Positions 47,585-58,929 of a stretch of 64,000 nt of DNA are shown here, piece by piece (positions within the stretch are counted from its first letter, which is position 1; each line of letters opens with the position of its first letter). The notes under the pieces are model-generated. The model did no database searches. It had not been told where the DNA came from and saw only the letters and a program-made list of their open reading frames with translations. A program made the position numbers and the translations under genes. Source of the stretch: Tyto alba (lineage: Eukaryota; Chordata; Aves; Strigiformes; Tytonidae); contig NW_024881316.1 in assembly GCF_018691265.1 (NCBI RefSeq), forward strand, positions 29,509,319 to 29,573,318, given 5' to 3'.

Positions 47585-49200
47585 CTGTCTGCCACCACTT
47601 GTCTGAAACCTATTACTTATCTGATGATTGTTATGGGATCAGAAGTTAAACACCCACACCTTAGGATGAAAGTCTGCTGAGTTTTATTTTTATTATTACA
47701 ACATGTTGGAAAGCTCTGAAATTCTTCGGTAAAGGCAAACACAACAACAGTGAAAGACAGAGGAAAAACTGGAAAATTGCTAGAAGCACTGCTTTTAAAA
47801 AAATAATACACAAAAGTAAACATCGGGGACTGGAATAAATAGTCCCATGGTAACAGGGGAAATGATATAATGGATTTCAGGGAGTAGAAAAATCTTTCTA
47901 AGACATATTTAAAATTTCATAATGTAGATATATTATCTGGACCTATTGATATATAAAGTATATATTTATATGTTTCTGTAGAATAGAAATATATTCACTC
48001 ATATCATAGTTTCAATAGTTTTATTTAAAAAAAAAATAAAAATCCTGTGAAGTCAGTGCAAGTAAAAAAGATAATTTTAAAAAATAGGCTCTGCAGAACC
48101 ATCTAACCTCAGTTGGTACTGCAGCAGTTTAGAAATTTTGCTTACTGGCCTCTTTTACTACAAAGGAAATTTATTCTATTCATGTCCTAATAGTTCAATC
48201 CAACCAGAATCTGTAATGAGCAGTGAAATGTTCTGTGTATATGTAAATGGATGAGTTTGGCAAACCCCTCTCTTCAGCTAATGGTCATATTAATTATTGA
48301 GAAGGACAAACTTTCCACTTTCAGCTTTGGCTTTCAGCAGTTTATAATTTTGTGAAGTGTAGCCAGCATGCACAGCAAAGTTGATTTGCAGGTATTTACC
48401 TTTTCTCTGCTTAAGCTCATGTTGGAAAGCTTTCATTAAACTGTTGTATTTCCATGAATGCCTCTATGAAAAAAGGATTTTAGCTGTTAGAAATATTCTT
48501 TAAACCTTTTCCTTATTGCCTTGACTCAAAATATCCCTAAACAGCAGCCTATTTCTCATACCTGTACTCCTCAAAATCATTGTTCCTCTACCTTCCTGCT
48601 CCTTATGTCAATGCCACCTACCCACATCTATACCTACTGCCTTCCTGGTGATTGCCACTTTTTTATTTTTTTATGTTCCTCTCCTCCTTCCGCCCTGTGA
48701 TGCTGTTCCGAAGTTGAGAAAGACCAAGGACCTAAACTGAAGCTCTGCAACTAGATGGTGCCCTGGGAGACCCAGTTTACATATGGGACTGTCTGGAAAT
48801 CTGTTTAGCTGATAACCAGATGAATAATTTGTTTCATCTTTTGCTTAGTTTTGTTTGACTATGTGGTGTAATGCCTATTTCTGTAGATTTTTTTTTTTTT
48901 GGTCACTAATAGAGAGAAATAGCTCAGTATAGAGGAGACCTTAGAACTGCCTCAGAACTGTAAACAGTTTGTCAATGGCCAATTACCTGTCACCAATTTT
49001 AGTGGCAGCAAAGAGAACAGAGAAGATGGATCATGATGTCAGGTACCATACTGAGGTCTACATAAAGCAGTGGGACCACTGGAAACTCATGCAGGTTTTA
49101 CTGCGCAAATCAGACCCTCACGAATACATTCAGCACTTAACATGAAATATTTTAAAAACATAATACAATGACCAACTGAACAAGCAGAGTTAAAGTTGTC
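47585..49200. other. unique AT-rich DNA, no gene seen
   Basis: No repeat family or exon was recognised. A T13 run is at 48888-48900. Confidence 0.5.
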
Positions 49201-49362
49201 CACCTTGTCCTGGGTTGAGTGAGTGGTGGAGTTTTTTGGTGGCAGGGGAGGGGGCTATCAGGGCGGCCCCCTGTGAGAAGCTTCTCGAAGCTCTCCCAGC
49301 TCCAAGTCAGCTCCACTTCTGTTTGGAAAATTGAGCCAATCAGCTGCGCCTCTGCGATAACG

Positions 49363-49369
49363 TATTTAA
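49363..49369 (+). promoter_or_regulatory. TATA-type box of LTR A copy 3
   Basis: TATTTAA 22 bp downstream of a CCAAT motif. Confidence 0.7.
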
Positions 49370-50079
49370 GAAGGGACATGGTGATGTGCAGTGGGACTTG
49401 TGAGGAGGAGTTGCTGCAGCTGCATGAACACCAAGGTCAGTGGAGGAACGGAGGAAGAAAGGAGGGGGGAGGTGTGCCAGATCAGAGACCCCCCTGTATC
49501 CTGTGGTGAGACGGCAGGGCGGCCCTCCCTGCCACCCATGAAGATCTACGGTGGAGCAGACATTGATTTATGGCCTGTTGCTCCTGGTCGGTTGATCAAG
49601 GTTCTGTGCCCGAAGAAGGCCGGGGTCTTGTGGGAAAAGGTAGCCCCGCTGCTGTAATTCAGTGCTGGGAGGATTGCAGCATGCGGGGGAGTCCCACGCC
49701 GGAGCAGCTCAGGAAGGGCTGCAGCCATGGGAGGGACTCCAGTTGGAGAAAATTAGTGACCCATGACGCAGAAGTGCAGAACACTGCAGCCCGTGGGATG
49801 GACTCATGTCGGAGAAAGTTTGTGGAGGACTGTCTCCTGTGAGAGGGGGACCACGATGGAGCAGGGGGAACAAGTTCCAGAAGCCCCCCCACCGAAGACA
49901 GAAGAAGAGGCAATACTGACTACACCCCCCCATTCCCTGCTCCTGTGCCCTGGTGGAGGAGGTAGAGATATCGGGAGAAGAGCTGAGCTCGGGAAGATGG
50001 GAGGGGTGGAGGGAAGGTGTTCTCAAGATGTGGCAATGCTTCTCACTGTCCTAATCTGTTAAGTGTTGTTAGTGTCTGT

Positions 50080-50085
50080 AATAAA
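50080..50085 (+). promoter_or_regulatory. AATAAA poly(A) signal, LTR A copy 3
   Basis: AATAAA followed by TGTATGTTC and a T-run. Confidence 0.75.
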
Positions 50086-50278
50086 TGTATGTTCTTTTTT
50101 CTCTTCCCCTAATGACTCTGCCTTTTGTTCGTGACCATAAAGGATGATTTTTTCCCATCCCAGTCCTATATTGAACACCAAGCCTGGCTCTCTGTCCCTT
50201 CTTATTGCTGGAAGAGAAGGGAGAGAGAGTGGCTGCTTGGTGGTTGGCTGTCTACCAGGCTCAAACCATGACACATCT

Positions 50279-53200
50279 ACATGTTCTTTAATTTCTCTTT
50301 TTCAGCTATTGTGTTATTAAAAAATACACTATAAATCTTTAAATTAAATAAAATTTCAAAACTTATAACTGTGCTGAAAAAGGAAGTTTACAAATATAAG
50401 AGTATTTTTTTCTTTAAAAAATACAATTTTTAACTAGAAAGTCTAAAAAATATAATTAAAATTGCTTGTTTTGTTAAATTACATTTATACAAAACATTGG
50501 AAGAGTTCTAGAGATTTCACATTGACCATTTTTCTTTAAAATCAATGGAACTCACCAGCGTTACAAACATTTAATAATATTACACATTCTACTTATAAAT
50601 AAAGATTTATGTATGTTTTACTGCTTGGTAAATTTTGCATAATAATTTTCAGAATATGATAGGGATGGTGTTTTTGTATGCTTTTGATAAATTTGTCAAT
50701 TATTCTTTTCAGTTTAACAATCTGCTTTTTAATAATTTGAGGCTGTGATGATTTACAGTAGTTGTGGATTTGTTTCTTTGTTGATTATAAAGCAAATATT
50801 TAAAAATAAAATAGATAAAAGATAAGTATGATTGACATTCTCATTAAGTGTATGAAATTGCTCCGGATCATTTATTACAATTATCAAAAAGACTTAGACA
50901 AAATTTGTCACACGAGGCTATTAAGGAAAATAAGTAATCAGGTTCAGGGACAAAGTATTGACATGGATCTGAGACTAGCTGAGTCAAAAATGGAACTGGG
51001 CTTGCTTGCTCAATCTGACAAAATGTTAAGAATGAAATGAAAATGCAGACGAACAGAAAATAACAAAATGTACATAAATTAGGGATTAAGTAAATCAGTG
51101 CTTCAAAAGACATAAAAATCTTCAAAGTGACTACAGGAAGTTAGCTCAACAAAAGAACATATTACATTATTTTTGAGTAAATGAAAGAGAATTACAGCAT
51201 TATAAATGGCTTGTGATTAAATGGATTATTTAAAAAAGTCTTAAATTTTCCACAAAATGTGGATGCATGTATTTTCACATTGATATATTCACACATTTCC
51301 ATTAAAAATGTTGTCAGTAAATTTTTGACCAGTCCTTAACAATGAATGTTGGCATAACAGAAGTTAGATACTAACATTAGTGGATTCTAGATCATTGTAT
51401 GCTATCCATATGAAAAGAACAAGAGAAAATTTCTCAATGTCCATAGCAAATCTGAATAATGAACATTGTAGAAACAAAATATGCAAGATAATGATAATTT
51501 CATTTTGTTAGTCCATGGTACATTGTTAAGTGCACAGCTGCATGTGATTTAGTTTACTGTATCAAGAAAGCCTAAACATGACTGAAGAATGACCAGGCCA
51601 AGAATTGGCCTAACCAATTTTATTAAAAAAGATTACAAGGTCTCAAAAGAATGTTTTATTGTTACTAATACTTTACCTATTAAATGATACTTTCTCAGAA
51701 TAGAAATAGTAAATTTCTGTTTAGGAAAAAAAATATTTTAGATTGGTTTTGTAAGGAATAGTATTTGTGCCAGTATTAACTAAGAAATAAATATAATGTT
51801 AAAAGCACTTTTTTATTTTGCTATTTTGCTTTTAATTGTATTTTAACCTCACAAGATTTAGAGGATATATAAGAAATTTAGTTTTCTTTGCATGGTGTAT
51901 TTTAATCATCTTTGATAGATCCTTATTTAAAATCTTAAATAGAAGATAAAAGCTTTGTATCTTGGTTTTTATTTCTAATCTGAAAGTATGAGTCTGCTGA
52001 TTACAAAAGAATAAGTAGTAATGCAAATAAAATGTATTTCATACAAAAGTTTCCAGTTAAATGGAGTGTGCGTTCATGGAAACAATGGCACATTGTTCAT
52101 CGAAATAATCTGCCAATCTTGTCCCATTCAATTGCTAAAATATTCTTTTGATGTTTAAACTCTTAATTAACACAAAGCATTATGTTTTATAGGTCACAGT
52201 CTTTCAGTTACCATGTTTTAATCACAAAGGATAAGCTCACTCAAGTATGCTCATAGATGTAAACATTTTATGTATTTGAGATTCTAGCTGTAACTTTTCT
52301 CCTCTCTAGTTAATGAGAGTTTTCTGGTTTTACTTGAAATAAAATGTGTTGGAATTTCATAGGAAATTGATAGGAAAGTTCTGGACTTCCAAAGCAAAAT
52401 GTACAAACAGCCTTAGTTTCTGATTATTTTTTCCTGTGCTCCAAGTGTTTTCTCCTGATCATTCAGTATATTATATTCGCATAAATATTTGAAAAGGATA
52501 ATCAGAAGCAACCAGCCTCTGTATACTAAGTTTACCAAAAAAATTGTTACAAATTCAAAGAAAATTAATAAGACTCTTTAATTCAGGAGCTTAGTTTGAG
52601 CATTCTTGATAAGTTGTAATGTGCTTTGTTCCCTATCTGACTGACATCCTTAGACAGATGCTACTGGTTAGATGAATAAAGGGCTAAATAGAGCTTTGAT
52701 GTGACGTTGTGCAGCCAACATTATTGTTAAACTACTATTGCATATTTTTTTTCATGAAAAAAAATATTTACTTGTTAATATTTAATTCATAAGAAGTACT
52801 CTCCAAAGCTTTATTACTAAGAAATTGAGTGTAGGTATTGGTTTATACAACCAGACAACATATTAAAAGGATTTTGCTTTGCAGAAGTCTAACCATTTCC
52901 ATAAACTTCCTTGTTGGTGTTCAGATCTTTCATACTAGGGAAAGGAGAAATGATGACAGAATAAGAAATGTCCTCCAGAACTGGGGTTTGTAAATCTGAA
53001 TTGAGGCTAGCATACTTGACAGTCTTTTCCAGTTTAGAAATTACAACACAAGATGTCAACTTGCAAAGGGTTGTTCATGTGTTTCTTAAGCACAGTTTTC
53101 AAAATATAGAATAAAAATTCTTTCTCAAGGTGTTTTACAGATGACCCATAGAACTAGATTTGTGCATAATAAATGGCGTAACAGTAGACGGCTAAGCTAA

Positions 53201-56200
53201 GTCCTGGTTCTGTTAATTTTAATTACCCAGTGGAAACTGCCACGCTATATCAAGCTCACAGTCTGGTTACTTTGGTATTATGTTTAATGTTGGCTACACT
53301 TTATCAGGTGTTTCTTAGAAAAGTTTAAGTAATTTACAGGAGATAAATGTGAAATTATCTTCCCTTTATATTCAATCTTCTTCTGATCTCCAGATTTCTA
53401 GAAAGCCCTTAGGTAACGCATTCAGAGTGTATACTACAGAAAACCCTCTGAACAGAAGACCATTTATGTCTAATATTAAATTTGCAATTGTTACAACAGT
53501 GCACAAAATAAATATGCATTCTGGGTAGTCTTGCAAAGGGTTGCTAGAGGTAAAGTCCAAATATGTTCTTTCCTGAACCCTTGTGTGCTGTCCCTGAACG
53601 ACCAGAGCACTCCTGCTGCAGGGGCAGGCAGAGATTTCTTTCTCCACTTGTCATAGAAAGAAGAGGAGAAGGAAAGATGTGATACTTCTGGAAAGGCATT
53701 TTTTATTATTTTATTTTGTACATATCCAACTGATACAAAATGAGGAAAATTTATCCTTAAATGCTTTTGTTTTATTTTAGTCTTTTGATTATAGAAGTTA
53801 TTTCCCTCTCCTCGAAAGTTCACAATACAAAGTAATTCCCAGGAGGAAAAGACCTAAGAAGCAGATCTCCATCTCTGCCTTTCCCTTTCAAGCCCTCCCA
53901 AATTTAAGGACAAGGCTTCTTAGCTGTTTGCAATCAGTAGATTGCCTTTTCAGCTCTTTTATTCCAGAATAAATTATGATTTCTATGCAAGAAATGGAAA
54001 AGAAAATATGTTTCTAGTTAGTGTGCAAATTTGAAGGGCTTGTTTGCAATATTACAAAATACCAAGCAGAGTCACTTCAAGACTTCCAGGAGTGAGGCTG
54101 CATGGAAATTTTCTGCTTAAAGAAGAAAAAAGAAAATAAAATCATTCAGAAGCATTCAGTTAGGCAGCTGTATCATAGCAGAAGTGGAGTTAGAGAGGAG
54201 GGGTCAGTGGGGTCAGGGATAGGTCAATGGGAAAGGTCCTGGGATAGATCACTGTAATTTCAAGTGGTTTAGCATGAGATAGAGAAGTAGAGGGTCAGTA
54301 ACATTTTGAGACTGCTGATATTGGCCAATGGGGTTTTCCTTTGCACAGATTGTTGTAAAAAAGGGGGAGAGTCAGGTTGCTCTGGACAAGGCAGAAGGGA
54401 GAAAGTAAGGCTACAACAGACATCTACTAGTTACTGCAGTCAGCATATGGGACAGGTAATGGCAATTCCTCTCATGGCCCACCCTCTGAATTTGTCCAGT
54501 CCTGTCTGCAAGAGCACTGCATTAGGAAATGTCTGCTTTGCTTACACCCCAAGATTTGTCTGCTTTCCACCTCTGAGTGCATAAAAAATACTTGATATAG
54601 TCCTAGTAATTTCTTAGATATCATTGATTTGAAAGGTTTGGGGTTTTTTCAAATTATTTTAAATCAAGAAACGCAGTTTGCCCAGATTCAAGAAAGTGGT
54701 AATATGTTCAGTGTAATTATAATATCCCCAATCTTGTACTCATTCATCTTCTGTCCTTCTAAATAGGTTACTCATGTGTTTTAGTACAAATAGAATTCCC
54801 AAAGATAAAATTCCTGGAGTTCTGCTCCCAGTTGGAGTTGATATAAATTAATTCTAACTATCAATTTTGCATGAGAAATGTTAATTTTATGTCATTTATC
54901 CACTCAGTTGCTATGAAAAATTTGAGAAAGATCCCTTTTAAAACTGCAGAGATCCACATATGTGCCAGTCAATACTCGTCTGCTTGTGAGAGCTTTTTAA
55001 ACAGTGTTCTAATGGACTCACTGAGCTTATCCATACACTGTATATGCTTCCCTTGATTTCATTATGCTTTATATCAATGAGAGAGAATGTTAGCATATTG
55101 CTACACTAAGCATATTCAAAGTATATCATCTATCAAATTAAGAAAAAAATAATTGAAGTAAGAGAGTTTGGTTATGTGAGATTAAAATAGGTATAATATG
55201 TGTGTGTATATATACATATATATATACACATATATATATATGTGAATAATTTCCCAAAATATTTTTTAAGTTTCCAAAGAAATTAATCTAATATGATGGA
55301 CGGATTACATGTTTCAAAATGTCAATCAAGATAACAGAAACCAGCGTTTCTAAAACATAAGAAAAAAATGGACAATGTCCACAGTAAAACAAAAAAAGAT
55401 TTCATTTCTTTGCTTCCATGCCGTAATCTGGTTAATCTCTATTGATTTTGATTCCTTTGTCTCTTCATTATTTCAGGTGACAACCAAATGTCTGTTTATA
55501 CTACCATGACAAGAAACAAAAAGACCATGGTAACACCATGCAAGACAGTGTATTCGCTGTGTTCCTCTCTGAGTGAACTACTCTGCAATTAAACAGTCCA
55601 TTTAATCAGTGTAAATGAGTTTTGTTTTTTAATAGACTTTCAATATGAAATATGTTGTTTTTCTTTTCCATACAAACCATCTGGAATACAACAGCAGTTT
55701 TTGCAGCTGCCTCTCTTGGTTTCTTTGAGAAAGGAAAGATGTTCTGCCACAAACACATAACTTTAATTAAAATGAAGTAAGCTGAGACTGGTGACAGTAA
55801 AAATTTTAATCCTAAAATCTGGGTTCATAGCCTCTGATTCATTAGCAATATTCCTTGCTACAAGTATAAAATAAAAACATTTCCTTTTCGTGATCAGTTT
55901 ATAAAAACATTTTTTGAGAAAATTTAGTGTGTTCAGCTTCTCCTCTTGCTCCTCTTCACTAGTTCAGCTCAGGAATAGTTCAGGTGGCAGGTCCTGATTT
56001 CTTTCCACTTCTCCCTTAACAAAAAGATCTATGGAATTATGTCAACACAGCACTGGAGTGAGACAGTAGTAAATTAGACCCAATGGAAATGAATGTGTAG
56101 ACATTTGAGCTGGAGATCACAGCAAAAGGAACACTGAGCAACCATTGAATTCACCAAAGAAGGAACAAAATAAAAACTCATAAGTCAGATCACGTGACTG

Positions 56201-56623
56201 TGGGGCTTCACTAATTGCTCATAACAAGTGTACAAAGAAAGCACTTTAAAGGAACTTCTTTGTATCAGATATTCTCACAGTGGCTTCTAAAGAAAATGGA
56301 GCAGAGGATCACTGCCACTATGTCATGAATATTGCCTTTCAAGATCATAAGTTTGATCAGTTCCTTTTTTCTCCATGCATTTCCTGGAAAATAATTTTCT
56401 CTTGCATTAAGAGTTTTTATCCTGGATAAAACTTTTTTACACAGACTTGATACTTAAGAGAAAAAGGAAATTGCATTTTGTGGAGAGCTGAGAGCATCTA
56501 TGTGTGTTAATTTTAAGAGATATTCCCAGAAAACTGAACTAAGGTAACATATCTGGCAAGATTGTTTCACACAAGATAAAAAAATCAAGAAACAGTCATT
56601 TTCTTTTAAAAAGTAAAACTGTC
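50279..56623. other. very AT-rich unique DNA, no gene seen
   Basis: 6.3 kb with no recognised repeat family or exon. The 50.3-52.8 kb part is the most AT-rich of the window. A TA/TG microsatellite lies at 55199-55244. The 110- and 91-codon minus frames (53491-53823, 53372-53647) and the 92-codon plus frame (54306-54584) show no domain. Confidence 0.5.
55199..55244. repeat. TG/TA/CA microsatellite, self-complementary
   Basis: TGTGTGTATATATACATA followed by TATATATACACATATATAT and ATGTG. The tract mixes TG, TA and CA dinucleotides so that its two halves are largely complementary and could extrude as a cruciform. Confidence 0.85.
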
Positions 56624-56908
56624 TTGGTGTGTGGAGTAGCTGGAAGAAAATGGGCATATCATGAGCAATCCAGACTGAGGGGCCTCACAACTGCAGCTGT
56701 TGTGAAGGACATATGCAAGGTCGAAAGAGATAAGGAAGTTGTGGTTTTGAGAAACTGCCTATGTTTCAAAGAGGTAAGAAGGTTGGAATGTAAAAAACAA
56801 GATAACAAGATGTAGAAACAGAATGTAGGTACGGCAGAGCAAGGCACGTGAACAAGCAGCTTTAACCTATTAGCAACCAAAACGTAACGCATGCGCTTTG
56901 TGCTAGTG

Positions 56909-56914
56909 TATAAA
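56909..56914 (+). promoter_or_regulatory. TATA box of the short-R LTR
   Basis: TATAAA in the context GTGTATAAATTGCTGTG, 78 bp before the LTR end. Confidence 0.75.
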
Positions 56915-56930
56915 TTGCTGTGAATCCTTT

Positions 56931-56936
56931 AATAAA
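56931..56936 (+). promoter_or_regulatory. AATAAA poly(A) signal of the short-R LTR
   Basis: AATAAA 16 bp after the TATA box, so upstream of or at the expected transcription start. This placement fits the U3-located signal of avian alpharetroviral LTRs. Confidence 0.75.
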
Positions 56937-56998
56937 GTGGCATTAACTTGATCATATTGATTGTGTATATTGTGTCTGAGACTTCTGTGTCATTGGTG

Positions 56999-58249
56999 TG
57001 TAATCTTTTGGCTGTTTTCTTTCTTTGCTTGTTTTTCCTTCCCCTGTCCCATGTTCTTTGCTTTCTCAGCATCCCCCTAGGAGCTGCTGATATAGCTGTC
57101 ACAGAGCAGTATGGAATGTGAGATATGAAAAATTAATGCTATTCTCTAGCAATCTTTGCCACTCTTAAGGATTCTACACCAAGTTTCTCACCTTTTAAGT
57201 CAGTTATATTAAAAAAGATAATATGTTCATTCTCTCCTACACTTCCATGTGTGCTCCTCTCCCTGGCTGGTTAGCTGAATAAATCTGTGAAATCCATTGA
57301 TTATCTCAACTAGATCTTCATTGACCGTAATGGGACATTTAACAACTAGGGCATATTTTGGTACCTACATTACCAAGTAAATTTAGTCTAGCTCTGAATT
57401 GCACAGAAAATGTTTACAGAGTTCTTGATACTGCTAAGAAAACTGAAAGGAATATAGCATTTCTGGGTCCATAAACTTGATTTGTAACATGCTAGCAGAG
57501 CAGGTCTTAGCAAAACTCAGCCTGCTGGTATCTACAACATGGTAGGCAAAGGTGTAAGTGCGGGTTCAAGCCAGGTACCAGACCCTAACACCGAGCATTT
57601 GTGTTCAAAAGACATTGCACCATGAAGAAAAGGGATCTGTATCCCTCATTCCAGGAACTCAGTTGTAATCCAGCACCATATTTGGAGCAACAAAATTTTG
57701 TGACTCTGGATGAATCTTACTGAGAAAAGTGTGAAAATATGAGAAAGCATTTGAACAAAAGTCATACAAGAAAAGAAAAATTAAAAGTGATACAAGTGTA
57801 ACTGTTGGGGCAATAATAAGTAGCAGCTGAAGGCTATGATAAAAAATGTTCTGAAACAAAAAGGTCTAAAACTCTAAGTTCAAAATAAAGCAACAAACTT
57901 TTGCAGACTACAATATCTGCAATATCAAGGCTTAACCTCTTCTGAAGAGTAGCAGAAGGTGATCCCCACCTGTTTGACAGCTCTCTGGCCAGCAAATCCT
58001 CATCTAGCATCTAATCAGAAGTGGTGAGTATATTAAGGCTTTGCCTAGTAGCTCATTAGCCATAACTATCTATTGTATGTGTTGGCCAATACATAATTGC
58101 TTTGTTGTGTATATACTCTTGCATTTCCTTTGCTCATGATAAAAGTCCCAACCATAAGTAATCCCAAGCATAAGTAAAAGGGGAGGGTTATATCTGGGTT
58201 TACAATGCAGGTGCTCAAATGCCAGTTAATATGCAAAGAAGTTTTTTTT
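56999..58249. other. unique AT-rich DNA, no gene seen
   Basis: No exon was recognised. The last ~90 bp (from about 58160) may already belong to the fossil LINE that follows, but the match there is too weak to claim. Confidence 0.5.
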
Positions 58250-58640
58250 TGGCTTCACCAGGCATCTCTATTAGTACCAGTCCAATGACTATGTCATAGT
58301 TTTACTTAACAAATGTGATTGAATTAATTTCACAAAGTGATAAATTCATGAATATATTGTGGGGACTTAGTGAAAGGTCCCTTATCTATGCCAATTAGAA
58401 AAAACTTCAGAAACACTGATGCTAATATTATGAGCTGAAAATTGGCAGTAGACAGTGTTCAGTTTTCTAACAAACTGGCAAAGTGCTATACAACTATTTA
58501 TGATTACAGTGATAACATCTTGTTGATAGTGTCTTAGTAAAACACTTTCCTGTTTGTGATGTTAGGTTTTCTCAGACCACATTCGGTGTAGATTGCTGGT
58601 CAGACCATCAGTTCATGAGCAGTGCTATATCTCTAGCTGT
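58250..58640 (+). pseudogene. decayed APE endonuclease part of the fossil LINE
   Basis: The block at about 58250-58380 reads as a worn endonuclease middle (a PMTM-like stretch, then FYLTNVIELISQSDKFMNI at about 58301-58360, comparable to the FY..L..LIS..P..DKLILLGDF region). At about 58537-58614 the frame reads VLVKHFPVCDVRFSQTTFG and then VDCWSDHQF, the place of the endonuclease's terminal SDH triad. In the APE family the Ser-Asp-His motif carries the catalytic histidine. The 5' part is missing or unrecognisable, so the endonuclease cannot be intact. Confidence 0.72.
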
Positions 58641-58929
58641 CTGATTCTTGCAGAACAGAAAACAAATTCTCACTAAAATACTAAATGCTGTGTCACTCAC
58701 CATGACAGTCACAAAAAAGAGAGTGATTGAAAAGTAAGATTCTTATTGCATCTATTCAAATACAAATCACAGAGAATGGAAGGTCTCAAAGATGCACCAT
58801 AGAATGCCCCAGCAAAGGTTTAAGGGCAGGATTAATGAAAATGGTAGATCCAACAGTTCACTACTATATGTATGTACTTCATAAGATGGGGTAAAAGATT
58901 TTTATAAACCTTCTCAACACACAGTTCAA

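Larger units (their letters stand above)
49206..50273 (+). mobile_element. solo LTR, family A copy 3, ERVL-like
   Basis: It starts TGTCCTGGGTTGAGTGAGTGG and ends CAGGCTCAAACCATGACA. Flanks CACCT (49201-49205) and CATCT (50274-50278) form a 5-bp duplication with one C/T change. CCAAT is at 49336-49340, TATTTAA at 49363-49369 and AATAAA at 50080-50085. Its 1,068 bp are collinear with copy 2. Same orientation as the other two copies. No retroviral coding region is adjacent. Confidence 0.95.
56630..56992 (+). mobile_element. solo LTR, alpha/beta-retrovirus-like, 6-bp TSD
   Basis: The element starts TGTGGAGTAGCTGGAAG and ends GAGACTTCTGTGTCA. It is flanked by a perfect 6-bp duplication, TTGGTG (56624-56629 and 56993-56998); because the next bases TGT also match, a 4-bp choice of ends is possible too. 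TATAAA (56909-56914) is followed only 16 bp later by AATAAA (56931-56936), so both signals lie in U3 with a very short R. That is the layout known from avian sarcoma/leukosis LTRs, and 6-bp duplications are usual for that virus group and for ERVK elements. U3 keeps GCAACCAAAACGTAACGCATG. At 363 bp with no adjacent coding sequence, it is a solo LTR. Confidence 0.88.

Noticed and set aside
31853..50273. The LTRs at 31.9 and 49.2 kb as the two ends of one provirus.
   Set aside because: Each has its own flanking 5-bp duplication, the interval is 16.3 kb, and no gag, pol or env sequence lies between them; the CR1 flanking the first copy is continuous across it.
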